A DNA stretch of 64,000 nt. Origin: Pseudomonas rubra (GTDB lineage Bacteria > Pseudomonadota > Gammaproteobacteria > Pseudomonadales > Pseudomonadaceae). Shown here piece by piece: positions 53,528 through 62,338 of the stretch; position 1 is the first letter of the stretch, and each line of letters begins with the position of its first letter. The stretch spans positions 29,729 to 93,728 of the forward strand of contig NZ_JAMDGZ010000034.1 of NCBI RefSeq assembly GCF_028656935.1, read 5' to 3'. The position numbers and the translations under genes were made by a program. Under the pieces are notes generated by a model. It was given only the letters and a program-made list of their open reading frames with translations. It searched no databases and was not told the DNA's origin.

Positions 53528-55069
53528 TCAGAGGTTGCCCAAGGGCTCCGTGGGGGCCTGCAACCACTGGCGCAAGCGGGTCTTGAGGATTTTGCCATAG
53601 CTGTTCTTCGGCAGCTCAGGGCAAAACAGGTATTTTTTCGGTTTTTTGAACGAGGCCATGCGTGCCACAAACCACTGATTGAGTGCCGGGGCATCGAGGC
53701 TGTGAGGCGTGCGCAAGACCACGAAGGCCACCACCGACTCGCCCCACAGGGCGTCGGCCTCACCCACCACGCACACTTCGAATACCTCGGGGTGCTGCAT
53801 CAGCACTTCCTCGACTTCGCGCGGGTAGATGTTGCTGCCACCGGAGATGATCACATCCTTGCAGCGATCGGTCAGGGTCAGGTAGCCCTGCTCGTCCAGC
53901 ACGCCGATATCGCCCGTGAGCAACCAGCCGTTGACCAGTGCCTCGCCGGTGGCGTGCGGATTATCCCAGTACCCCTGCATCACCGTGGCCCCGCGCACGG
54001 CAATCTGCCCAGGCTCGCCCGGGGCCAGGGGCTGGCCCGCAGGATCCAGTACGCGCACCTCGACGCAAGAATGGGCACGCCCGACAGAAGCGGCGATGCG
54101 CGGCCAATCGGCGTGCCCGCGGTCAGCGATAACCTCCCGGGACAGCGCGCTGATGGTCATCGGGCATTCGCCCTGGCCATAAATCTGCACCAGGCGCGGG
54201 CCGAAGGTGTCCAGGGCCTGGGCGAGGTCCGCCAGGTACATCGGCCCGCCGCCGTAGACGATGGTCTTGATCCCTTCGCCGTCATAACCCAGGTGCCGGG
54301 CCTGGTCGACCATGCGCTTGACCATGGTCGGTGCGGCGAACAGGCTGAGCTGGCGCAACTCCCGGGCCAGCTCGAACAATTCCGCCGGCTCGAACCCCCG
54401 GGACGCCGGCACCACGTGACGGGCGCCACAGCGCACATGGATGAAGTTGTAGAGGCCGGCACCATGGGACATCGGCGCGGCATACACCACCGCGTCATCA
54501 GCGGCCACGGGGTCGACGTCTAGCGGATAGCACAAGGACATGGCGAGCAGGTTGCCATGGGACAGCATCACGCCCTTGGAACGCCCGGTGGTGCCCGAGG
54601 TGTAGAACAGCCAGGCAAGATCGGTGTCCGTCTGCGGATGCGGCTCCAGCAGCTCATCACCTGCCTCAGGGGCTGACACAGCCAGGTCGGGCACAGCCAG
54701 TTCGCGACAGTCGGCGGGCAAGTCGATACCGGCAAAGACCCGGCCGTCATCGGTGTAGACCAACCGCGCCCCGGCGTTACCAGCAATCCAGGCCGCCTCC
54801 TGTGGGTGCAGCTTGCTGTTGATCGGCACCGCCACCGCCCCGCTCCACCAGATGGCATAGAGCAGCTCGAGATAGGCGCAGCTGTTTTTCATCAGCAGCG
54901 CCACCCGCTCGCCCGCCACGATGCCGTGCTCGTGGCGCAATTGCAGGGCGCGGGCCCGGGCCCGGGCAGCGAAGGCCTGGTAGTCGGCGACCTGCCGGCG
55001 CCCCTCGAAGAGCGCTGCGCGATGCGGCCAGCGCTGGGCCGCATCGCGCAACCAATGAGCGATGTTCAT
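53528..55069 (-). CDS. AMP-dependent acyl-CoA ligase
   Basis: This is 513 aa. It has the adenylation motifs FYTSGTTGRSKGVMLSHGN near 165, GYWDNPHATGEALVNGWLLTGDIG near 380, DRCKDVIISGGSNIYPREVEE near 412 and the C-terminal lysine in LPKNSYGKILKT. It activates a carboxylic acid to its CoA thioester through an acyl-adenylate. It sits 2 bp after the thiolase gene and 43 bp before the MHS transporter. The acid is unknown: an aromatic, branched or side-chain acid would all fit. Confidence 0.85.
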   Translation of the reverse strand: MNIAHWLRDAAQRWPHRAALFEGRRQVADYQAFAARARARALQLRHEHGIVAGERVALLMKNSCAYLELLYAIWWSGAVAVPINSKLHPQEAAWIAGNAGARLVYTDDGRVFAGIDLPADCRELAVPDLAVSAPEAGDELLEPHPQTDTDLAWLFYTSGTTGRSKGVMLSHGNLLAMSLCYPLDVDPVAADDAVVYAAPMSHGAGLYNFIHVRCGARHVVPASRGFEPAELFELARELRQLSLFAAPTMVKRMVDQARHLGYDGEGIKTIVYGGGPMYLADLAQALDTFGPRLVQIYGQGECPMTISALSREVIADRGHADWPRIAASVGRAHSCVEVRVLDPAGQPLAPGEPGQIAVRGATVMQGYWDNPHATGEALVNGWLLTGDIGVLDEQGYLTLTDRCKDVIISGGSNIYPREVEEVLMQHPEVFEVCVVGEADALWGESVVAFVVLRTPHSLDAPALNQWFVARMASFKKPKKYLFCPELPKNSYGKILKTRLRQWLQAPTEPLGNL

Positions 55070-55071
55070 CC

Positions 55072-56250
55072 TCAGACCTTGATTGCTTGCAGGACGCTTG
55101 CGTAGTTGGCCACGGCCATGCCGCCCATGTTGAATAGCAAGCCGAACTCGGCGCCGGGCACACCCAGACCGATGGGCTTGCCGGTCAGTTGGGCGAAGCC
55201 CAGGGCATGCATCGAGACCCCGGTGGCGCCCACCGGATGGCCCTTGGCCTTGAGCCCGCCGGACAGGTTCACTGGCAGGCGGCCGCCCTGGCGTACAATA
55301 CCCTCGTCGATAGCCCGGTGCCCTTCGCCCCTGGGGGTCAGGCCCATGGCTTCGTAGATCAGCAGTTCGGCGATGGTGAAGCAGTCGTGGACCTCGGCAA
55401 AACTCAGATCGCCCAAGGTCACCCCAGCCTCGCGCAAAGCGCCCTGGATCGCCCGTTGCGGCCCTTCGAAGGCCAGCACGTCGCGGCGCGACAGCGGCAG
55501 GAAGTCGTTGACCTGGGTCATGGCGCGGATCGCCACCTGGCGCCGCATGGCGCGGGCGCGCTGCGGCGAGGCGAGGATGATCGCCGCGGCACCGTCACTG
55601 ATCAGCGAGCAGTCGGTCAGCCGCAGGGGCGGTGCGATCAGCGGGTTGCCCTGGGATATGTTGTTGCAGTGTTCAAAGTCCATCACCCGGTGCATCTGCG
55701 CCAGGGGGTTGGCCATGGCATTGGCGTGGTTCTTCACCGCGATCGCGGCCATCGAAGCCAGCGGGCTGTGGTAGCGCTCGGTGTACTGCTGCGCCACCTG
55801 GCCAAACAGCTGGGCGAAACTCAGGCCTGCCTCCTGCAGCGCATTCTGGTAGCCGGCGCCGGAGAGGGCACGGGTGACTTCAACGGTGCTGTTGCCGGTC
55901 ATTTTTTCCGCGCCGACCACCAGTACCAGTTCGGCGGCACCGCTACGGATCGCGTTGATCCCGGCCTGAATCGCCGCAGAGCCCGAGGCGCAGGCGTTCT
56001 CGCAGCGGGTAGCGGGTTTGAAGCGCAGTTGCGGGTCGGCCTGGAGCATCAGCGAAGCGGGAAAGCCATCGGCCACCAGGCCCGAGTTGAAGTGCCCGAG
56101 AAACAGCGCGTCGATCTCGGCGGCATCGATCGCCGCGTCCGCCAGGGCCTCGCGGGTAACCTTGACGATCAGGTCCTCAAGGTTCAAGCCGTCCAGGCGA
56201 CCAAAAGGGCTGTGAGCAGCAGCAACGATGGATACGGAATCATGAGTCAT
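55072..56250 (-). CDS. Thiolase-family acyl-CoA acyltransferase (SCP-x type)
   Basis: This is 392 aa from MTHDSVSIV at 56250. The active-site cysteine is in ENACASGSAAI near 88. The His in EVHDCFTIAELL and the C-terminal GGLKAKGHPVGATG segment are those of lipid-transfer/SCP-x thiolases, which cleave branched or bulky 3-ketoacyl-CoA. It heads the minus-strand catabolic set, divergent from a PAS-LuxR regulator. The acyl-CoA dehydrogenase and hydratase steps are not in the window, so it serves only part of a pathway. Confidence 0.83.
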   Translation of the reverse strand: MTHDSVSIVAAAHSPFGRLDGLNLEDLIVKVTREALADAAIDAAEIDALFLGHFNSGLVADGFPASLMLQADPQLRFKPATRCENACASGSAAIQAGINAIRSGAAELVLVVGAEKMTGNSTVEVTRALSGAGYQNALQEAGLSFAQLFGQVAQQYTERYHSPLASMAAIAVKNHANAMANPLAQMHRVMDFEHCNNISQGNPLIAPPLRLTDCSLISDGAAAIILASPQRARAMRRQVAIRAMTQVNDFLPLSRRDVLAFEGPQRAIQGALREAGVTLGDLSFAEVHDCFTIAELLIYEAMGLTPRGEGHRAIDEGIVRQGGRLPVNLSGGLKAKGHPVGATGVSMHALGFAQLTGKPIGLGVPGAEFGLLFNMGGMAVANYASVLQAIKV

Positions 56251-56389
56251 TGTGATTTTCTTCTGTCCTTGAAGCGCGTATTCCCTACAATGATTCATCG
56301 CCCGAATCACACGCTAGTTGGGGCAACTACGTACGTCAGTAAGTAGTAGCTCAGCAGGGCGCGCCGATAAACCCTAGGCAGGATGCCTG
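56251..56389. promoter_or_regulatory. Divergent promoter region of the thiolase operon and PAS-LuxR gene
   Basis: It contains the short dyad AGTTG-GGG-CAACT followed by ACTACGTACGT and TAAGTAGT, a cluster of TACGTA-like half sites around 56317-56349. These are candidate binding sites for the adjacent regulator. No clear sigma-70 hexamers were chosen. Confidence 0.35.
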
Positions 56390-56962
56390 ATGAGCGAACA
56401 CCCCCAGCCCTTCCAGGACCTCGAGCGCCTGGCCTTCCAGGTTTCCCCCGCGCCGCAGTTGATTACCGGGCACCGACGGATGCTCGACTGCAACCAGGCC
56501 TTCGTCCGCCTGTTTGGCTACCCGCGCGAGCACCTGCAGGGCCACCTGACCCTGCTGCTGTACCCCTCCCATGCCGATTACCAGAGCATCGGCGATCGCA
56601 GCGAACACTGGCTGCGCAACGGCCCCGGCGCCTTTTACTCGGACGAGCGCTTCATGCAGCATCGCAACGGCGAGGTGTTCTGGGCCCGGGCCCATGGTTT
56701 TTCCCTGACGGAGGAAGATCCGTTCAAGCTGATGGTCTGGCATTTCGAGCGCCTGGACCGCCAGCCAGCGCCGACCATTCAGCTGACCCCGCGCGAACGG
56801 GAGATTTCGCTGCATATCGTCAATGGCCTGACCTGCAAGGAGGTGGCCCGCAAGCTGGGCATTTCCCACCGCACCGTGGAAGTCCACCGCTCGCGGCTGA
56901 TGAAGAAGCTTCAGGCCAAGAACAGCGCCGAGTTGGTGTCGAAGATCATTTTCATCAGTTGA
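56390..56962 (+). CDS. PAS-domain LuxR-type transcription regulator
   Basis: This is 190 aa. Residues 20-115 are a PAS sensor domain (LITGHRRMLDCNQAFVRLFGYPREHL). The C-terminus is a GerE helix-turn-helix (LTPREREISLHIVNGLTCKEVARKLGISHRTVEVH). Its length and layout match small PAS-LuxR regulators that act next to the operon they control. Divergence from the thiolase/ligase/transporter set suggests that it switches on uptake and activation of their acid. No receiver domain is present, so it senses a ligand directly or through a cofactor. Confidence 0.8.
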   Translation: MSEHPQPFQDLERLAFQVSPAPQLITGHRRMLDCNQAFVRLFGYPREHLQGHLTLLLYPSHADYQSIGDRSEHWLRNGPGAFYSDERFMQHRNGEVFWARAHGFSLTEEDPFKLMVWHFERLDRQPAPTIQLTPREREISLHIVNGLTCKEVARKLGISHRTVEVHRSRLMKKLQAKNSAELVSKIIFIS

Positions 56963-57016
56963 GTGCCTGCGTAGGTCAGGTAAACTCGCGCGTTTTTCGA
57001 CCAAGAGCTTTTCTGC

Positions 57017-58435
57017 ATGGATGCCCGTTTCCCGCTTTTATTGGCCCTTTCGCTCGCGCTTGCGGCCTGCAGCACCCCGCCCAAGCCGCAAACACCAGCC
57101 AATCCGCAACCACCGGCCAAGCACCCTGCCCTTGAAGTGTTCGAGCAAGTGATCCGCGAACCGGCCGCACCCGACTCGATCATCCGCCAAGGTGACAAGG
57201 TCACCTACATGGTCAGCCCCTCCGCGAGCAACCTCTGGGTCGTCCGCTTTGACGCCTTCTGCAACCAGCCCGGCGGCAGCATGTTCTATCCAACCAAACG
57301 GGGCATGCAGGCGTATTCTGACAACCACAATTCCAGCAGCCTTCCGCAGCCACAGTTACAGGTGTTGCAGCACAGCGAACAACTTAGAAATGCCTGCGCC
57401 TATCGCGCCGTGCCGGACTGGCGAGCGCTAGACACCGCGCCAGGTGAAGACTGGCTGGTGTGGGACCGCAACAGCGCCGTTCACGAAGATGGCGTGCTCA
57501 AGATCTGGACGGGCGTTCAACTTGCCCACTATCAAGCTGCCGGACGGTACAGCCAGATTGCACAACTGCATGAGCGCCTGGCGATCGACTGCAAGCAGCG
57601 CACCTTCAAGCCATTGAGCGACTTCAAGGTGGACGACAATGGTCGGGTGCACAACGGCAAGATCAATTTGAACCTCCCTATGACACCGCTGACGCAGGCA
57701 GGCAGCAGACAGCAACGCCTGATCGAGTCTGCCTGCCAGCCCGTTGCCGCCTGGGCGCAGATGGCCAAGCCCCCTGCGCGCGCACCACTGCCGCCGCAGC
57801 TCGACACACCTAAGACGGTGCCCGCCGTGCTGGCTGCAATCGATGCCCTGCAACTGCCCGAACCGCGCTTGACCCTGCAGGCGTTGCACTACCGCTACGA
57901 CACCTTGGCCTTCAACAGAATGAAGATTACCGGCGTGCAGCGCAAAGACATCTTCACCCGTGACCCGCAGAGCGGTCAGCTGTTGCAGCAGCCGGTGGAT
58001 TCGGTGCTGGGCACCAATCTGCTGCTGACCTTCCGCGGCCTGATCGACCTGGCCAACCGTTCGTTTGATCGCGACAACGGCAACCAGGTGGAAGACTCCT
58101 TGCGCGTCATCGGCTTGAGCTTCACAGGAGACTGGCAACGCCTGCCCGAACAAAGCGAAGTGGCTTACGACCTGGTCCAGGCCACCGCCACGGGGCCTTT
58201 CACCACCACCGTCACCTGCAAGGTCGGCGTCGCGCTGCCAGCCAGTCAGATAAACCCAGCCTTGCAAGGCATGGCCAAGCCACTGACCTGCTCTAAACTC
58301 AAAACGGCTGTTGTGCAATGGACCCACAGCTACAACTACCTCGAAGACTACGGAGTGTTTGCGCAGGCGGCAGAGAACGGCCCGCTGGGGATCTGGACAT
58401 GGCGAGTGGAGTCGGTTCGCCAGGACAGTCGGTAG
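57017..58435 (+). CDS. Hypothetical lipoprotein, 472 aa
   Basis: The N-terminus MDARFPLLLALSLALAACST has a lipobox LAAC with the lipidated Cys near 18. A Pro-rich linker (about 20-36) follows. The rest is a soluble periplasmic or outer-membrane-facing protein with six or more cysteines, including CNQPGGSM and CKVG, that may pair. No catalytic motif was recognised. It is followed by a second lipoprotein gene. Confidence 0.7.
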   Translation: MDARFPLLLALSLALAACSTPPKPQTPANPQPPAKHPALEVFEQVIREPAAPDSIIRQGDKVTYMVSPSASNLWVVRFDAFCNQPGGSMFYPTKRGMQAYSDNHNSSSLPQPQLQVLQHSEQLRNACAYRAVPDWRALDTAPGEDWLVWDRNSAVHEDGVLKIWTGVQLAHYQAAGRYSQIAQLHERLAIDCKQRTFKPLSDFKVDDNGRVHNGKINLNLPMTPLTQAGSRQQRLIESACQPVAAWAQMAKPPARAPLPPQLDTPKTVPAVLAAIDALQLPEPRLTLQALHYRYDTLAFNRMKITGVQRKDIFTRDPQSGQLLQQPVDSVLGTNLLLTFRGLIDLANRSFDRDNGNQVEDSLRVIGLSFTGDWQRLPEQSEVAYDLVQATATGPFTTTVTCKVGVALPASQINPALQGMAKPLTCSKLKTAVVQWTHSYNYLEDYGVFAQAAENGPLGIWTWRVESVRQDSR

Positions 58436-58531
58436 GGGTTGTTGCCCCCGCATTTGCGCGAAGAACCTATAATTGCGTACACCGGGCAAACCCGGGTACA
58501 GCCTTCTTCGGCAATCCGGACAGCCCCCGAC

Positions 58532-58807
58532 ATGAACAGCACTGCCCTCACCGCCTGCCTGCTCGCACTCTGCCTGGCGCTGTCGGGCGGTTGTTCGAGC
58601 AAACCCAAGGCACGCTACCTGGCTGCCAACGCCGGTTCCAACTGCCACGCCAAAGCCGTCCCCAGTGTCGGCGAAGGCGGCCTGGCCTGGGGCGCGACTT
58701 TGCAGATCGCCCGGCAGAAGTCCATGAACAACTGCATCCGCTATGCCGGTCGTTCCGGCGGCCTGCCCGATACCTGCAAAGTGGTTCTGGCCGAGTGCAA
58801 ACGCTAG
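58532..58807 (+). CDS. Small lipoprotein, 91 aa
   Basis: The start ATG at 58532 gives a signal peptide with LALSGGC as probable lipobox. The mature part has four cysteines (SNCHAK, NNCIRYAG, DTCK, AECKR) that could form two disulfides. The -10 hexamer TATAAT at 58467 may drive it. Just downstream lies the first ModE-like site. Unknown function. Confidence 0.6.
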   Translation: MNSTALTACLLALCLALSGGCSSKPKARYLAANAGSNCHAKAVPSVGEGGLAWGATLQIARQKSMNNCIRYAGRSGGLPDTCKVVLAECKR

Positions 58808-58822
58808 CTTTGCTGTAATCCA

Positions 58823-58850
58823 TTCGCTGTATATTTTTATATATAGCGTT
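58823..58850. promoter_or_regulatory. ModE-like operator, site 1
   Basis: The half-sites TTCGCTGTATA and TATATAGCGTT are separated by 6 bp. They match the ModE pattern ATCGnTATATA-n6-TATATAnCGAT except at four positions (first base and position 7 in the left half, position 10 and symmetric base in the right). It sits about 160 bp before the TonB receptor start, in an intergenic stretch. Confidence 0.5.
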
Positions 58851-58962
58851 GTCAATTTGCGCACCTGGCTCTAGTATCCGTGGCGTTCTGCCATTGCGCG
58901 TGCCCGCTCGTTCCATTCGATCTGACGGCCCCGGGGAGGGAGTTGTCGGTTGTTTTGCGTCA

Positions 58963-58990
58963 CGCTCTATATAAAAAAATATATAACGAT
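58963..58990. promoter_or_regulatory. ModE-like operator, site 2
   Basis: TATATA, exactly six A, then TATATAACGAT: the right half is a perfect match to the ModE half-site, and the left half (CGCTCTATATA) is degenerate. It ends 17 bp before the receptor start and 140 bp from the first site, suited to repression. Confidence 0.55.
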
Positions 58991-59007
58991 AACGACAAAG
59001 GAGCGCC

Positions 59008-61050
59008 ATGACGCCGTTCGCCCACCGCACCCTGCTGCTATCCCTGGCAGCCATCAGCGCCCAGGCCGCTGTGGCAGAGCAGAAAAACACCTTCAGCCTC
59101 GGTGAAATCCAGATATCGGCCCCACAAGATGAAACCCTGGCCACCGGCAGCAGCGTCGTCGAGCTCGAAGACATGCGCCTGCATGATCGCGAGACCGTCG
59201 ACAAAGCCCTGGCCCTGGCACCCGGCGTGAACCTCGCTTACATGGGCGGGCGCGCCGAGCAGGTGGTGTATGTGCGCGGTTTCGACCGTCTACAGGTACC
59301 GGTGTACATCGACGGCATCCCCACCTACGTGCCCTATGACGGCAATATCGACCTGGGCCGTTTCACCACCTATGACCTGTCGCGCATCGAGGTGGCCAAG
59401 GGCTTTGCCTCGTTGCTGTACGGCCCCAACACCCTGGGTGGGGCGATCAACCTGATTACCCGGCGACCTGCCGAAGTGTTCGAAGGTGAAGTGGGCGGCG
59501 GCCTGGAACTGACCGACCATGGCAACGTCAACGCCTATCGCAGCTATGCCAACCTCGGTTCCAACCAAGGCAGTTGGTGGATGCAGGGCGGTGTGTCCTA
59601 TGTCGACTATGACTACACGATGCTGCCGGACGACTTCGAGCCAACCAACAACCAGCAAGGCAAGGGCCGCCGCGAGAACAGCGACAAGCGCGATGGCAAG
59701 TTCAGCTACAAGCTGGGTTTCACCCCCAACGATACCGACGAATACGTGCTTGGCTATGTCCAGCAGGAAGGCCGCAAGGGCCAGCCGCCCTACGCCGGCG
59801 ATCTGCCTGCCACTGGCCAGCGCAAGCGCTGGTGGGAATGGCCGAAATGGGACAAGACCAGCCTGTTTCTGGCCACCAATACCCGCTTCGGCGAGCACGG
59901 CCTGAAGACCCGGGTTTACCACGATACCTTCAAGAACTCGCTGGAAAGCTTCGTCTACAACAACGGCATCCACGGTGCCATGCAGCCTGGTTTTCCGAGC
60001 AAGTACGATGATGAGTCCAGCGGCTTCTCAGTCGAAGGCGACCTGGCCCTGAGCGAAGGTAATCGCCTGGGCATCGCCTATCACTTCAAGGAGGACGTGC
60101 ACCGCTCGCGCGATGGTAGCGACCCGCAAACGCACTTTCGCGACCAGACCCAGTCCATCGCCCTGGAAGACACCCTGCGCCTGAACGACATCTTCAGCGT
60201 GGTCGGCGGCGTCTCCTACAACTACCGCAAAAGCCTTGAAGCCGAGAACTTCGGCACCAATGCCGCCTCGCCCAGGGTCAAGACCCTGTATGACGAGCCC
60301 ACCGGCAGCGATGATGCAGTCAACAGCCAGCTGGGCCTGTTCATCAACACCGGCCCGCTGCTGGACATCGACCACAATGGCCAGGTGCGCCTGACCGTCG
60401 CGCGCAAGAGCCGTTTCGCGACCATCAAGGACCGTTACTCGACCCGCTTTGGCACCGTGATCCCCAGCCCAGACCTCAAGTCCGAACGGGCTACCCACTA
60501 CGAGCTGGGCTACAGCGGCGCGATCAACCGACAATGGACCCTGGACACGGCGCTGTTCGTCAGCAACATCGAAGACTCCATCCAGCAAGTCACGGTTGCC
60601 CCGGTAGCCGGTTGCGCGGCGCCGTGCGGCCAGTAGCAGAACATTGCCAAGGCACGTAACCAGGGCGTCGAACTGGGCCTGCGCGGTGACCTGGGCAACT
60701 GGGAACTCAGCAGCAGCTACACCTACCTGGACCGTGAAAGCCGCAGCAACCCCGCGCTGCGCCCGATCGACACACCGCGCCACAACCTGTTCGCCGCAGC
60801 CAGCCTGAACCTCGACGCCTGGCGCCACACCGCCAGCATGGAAGCCGCATCGCGGCGCTATAACCTCTCCGATGGCAGCCAGATGAGCGCCGGCTACGCG
60901 GTGTACAACCTCAAGAGCGGCTACCGCTTCAGTAACGACGTGCGCATCGAGGCAGGCGTGCGCAACCTGTTCGATCGCCTTTATGAATACAGCGAGGGGT
61001 ATCCGGAAATGGGCCGCAGTTACTTTGTACAATTCAATGTACCGCTGTAA
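59008..61050 (+). pseudogene. TonB-dependent receptor interrupted by in-frame TAG
   Basis: This is a 681-codon frame with signal peptide MTPFAHRTLLLSLAAISAQA, a plug (VRGFDRLQVPVYIDGIPTYV, GPNTLGGAINLITRRP) and a barrel that ends in FVQFNVPL. At codon 543 (60634-60636) TAG replaces what is probably a Gln codon. The frame continues unchanged for 138 codons with the normal last strands (NLFDRLYEYSEG). Without those strands the barrel cannot close, so the gene is either inactivated, read through, or the base is an error. It has no N-terminal signalling domain, unlike the siderophore receptor. Two ModE-like sites upstream and the following binding protein suggest uptake of molybdate, tungstate or another metal compound. 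Confidence 0.75.
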
Positions 61051-62338
61051 GGCCTGGCTGCTGGCCCTGGCGCTGGGCGCGGCCAGTGTCCAGGCGGCAG
61101 CGCCGCAGCCGGTGGTGGTGCTGACCAGCTACCCGCAAGAGATGATGACGCGCTTCGAAGAGGCGTTCGAGCGCGCCAACCCGCAGTACCGCCTGCAGAT
61201 CCTCTGGCGCCAGGGCTTCGATGCCCTGCCCTATCTGCGTCAAGTTGACCAGGGCGGGGTCGATGTCTACTGGGCGCCGTCACCGAGCAACTTCCAGCGT
61301 TTGGCCCAGGACGCCGGCTGGCAGCCGCTGGGTGTCGACCTAGACGGTTTGCCGCCGCACATTGGCGGTATTGCCCTACGCGACCACGATGCGCGCTACC
61401 AGGCCACGGAGCTTGCCGGTTACGGCTTTGCCATCAATCCGGATGAATTGACCAAGCTCGGTATGCCTGCCCCGCAAGACTGGCCGGATCTGCTCGATGC
61501 CCGCCTGCGCGGGCGCATCGCCCTGCCGGACCCTGCGCGGGTCGGCTTTGCCCCGGTATTGCTGGACATCGTCCTGCAGGCCTACGGTTGGGACAAAGGC
61601 TGGGCGCTGTGGAGCGAGATCGCCGGGCAATCACGGCTGGTCGAGCGCGGTGGCACCCTGGTCAGCGACGAGGTGGTCAGCGGGCGCTCAGCAGTGGGTG
61701 TGTCGATCGACTTCTTCGTCGCCTCGGCAGTGAGTAACGGCGAAGCAGTCGAATTCGTCTACCCCGCCCATGGCGGCCTTAACCCGGCGCACATCGCCAT
61801 CCCCCGCCAGGCCGGGCAGGTGGAGGGCGCGCGGGCTTTCGTGCGCTTCGTGTTGTCACCTGAAGGGCAAACCCTGCTGGCCGATCCGGACATTCGCAAA
61901 CTGCCGGTACGCCCGGCCGTCTATACCAATCTGCCAGCGGGCTATCACGACCCCTTTGCCGCTGCACGCCAGGGCGCCTATGCCTACGCCAATGACAGTT
62001 CACGCGAGCGCCTGGCGCTGATCACTTCAGTGTTCGATCAGTGGCTTGGCCAGCCCCATGAACGCCTCCGCGCGTTGTGGGCGCGGGTTCACGCCGGTGA
62101 AGCCCAGGGCCGTGACCTGACGACCGTGCGCGAATGCCTCAGCGTTGCGCCCATCGATGAGCAGCACGCTGCGTCGGCCTCGCTGCTGGCGCTGTTTGGC
62201 CAGCGTCAGGACCAGGGCATGCTGCGCCAACCGGTCAGCGACCAGGACGCCCTGGGCCGCACCGAAATTGCCTGGCAGTTCCATAGCGCCAGGCAACAGG
62301 CGCAAGCCGAGCGCCTGCTTGCGGACATGGGCCTGTGA
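61037..62338 (+). CDS. Periplasmic extracellular solute-binding protein (family 1, metal-binding type)
   Basis: This is 433 aa from ATG 61037, overlapping the receptor's end by 14 bp. A signal peptide ends in SVQAAAP. The binding fold has PVVVLTSYPQEMMTRFEEAF, VDVYWAPSPSNF and a HGGLNPAHIAIPRQAG segment, close to iron(III) and related ABC binding proteins. About 90 extra residues at the C-terminus (after 340) go beyond the usual 330-350 aa. No permease or ATPase gene is adjacent. It therefore hands its ligand to something else, perhaps the following heme protein. Confidence 0.75.
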   Translation: MYRCKAWLLALALGAASVQAAAPQPVVVLTSYPQEMMTRFEEAFERANPQYRLQILWRQGFDALPYLRQVDQGGVDVYWAPSPSNFQRLAQDAGWQPLGVDLDGLPPHIGGIALRDHDARYQATELAGYGFAINPDELTKLGMPAPQDWPDLLDARLRGRIALPDPARVGFAPVLLDIVLQAYGWDKGWALWSEIAGQSRLVERGGTLVSDEVVSGRSAVGVSIDFFVASAVSNGEAVEFVYPAHGGLNPAHIAIPRQAGQVEGARAFVRFVLSPEGQTLLADPDIRKLPVRPAVYTNLPAGYHDPFAAARQGAYAYANDSSRERLALITSVFDQWLGQPHERLRALWARVHAGEAQGRDLTTVRECLSVAPIDEQHAASASLLALFGQRQDQGMLRQPVSDQDALGRTEIAWQFHSARQQAQAERLLADMGL

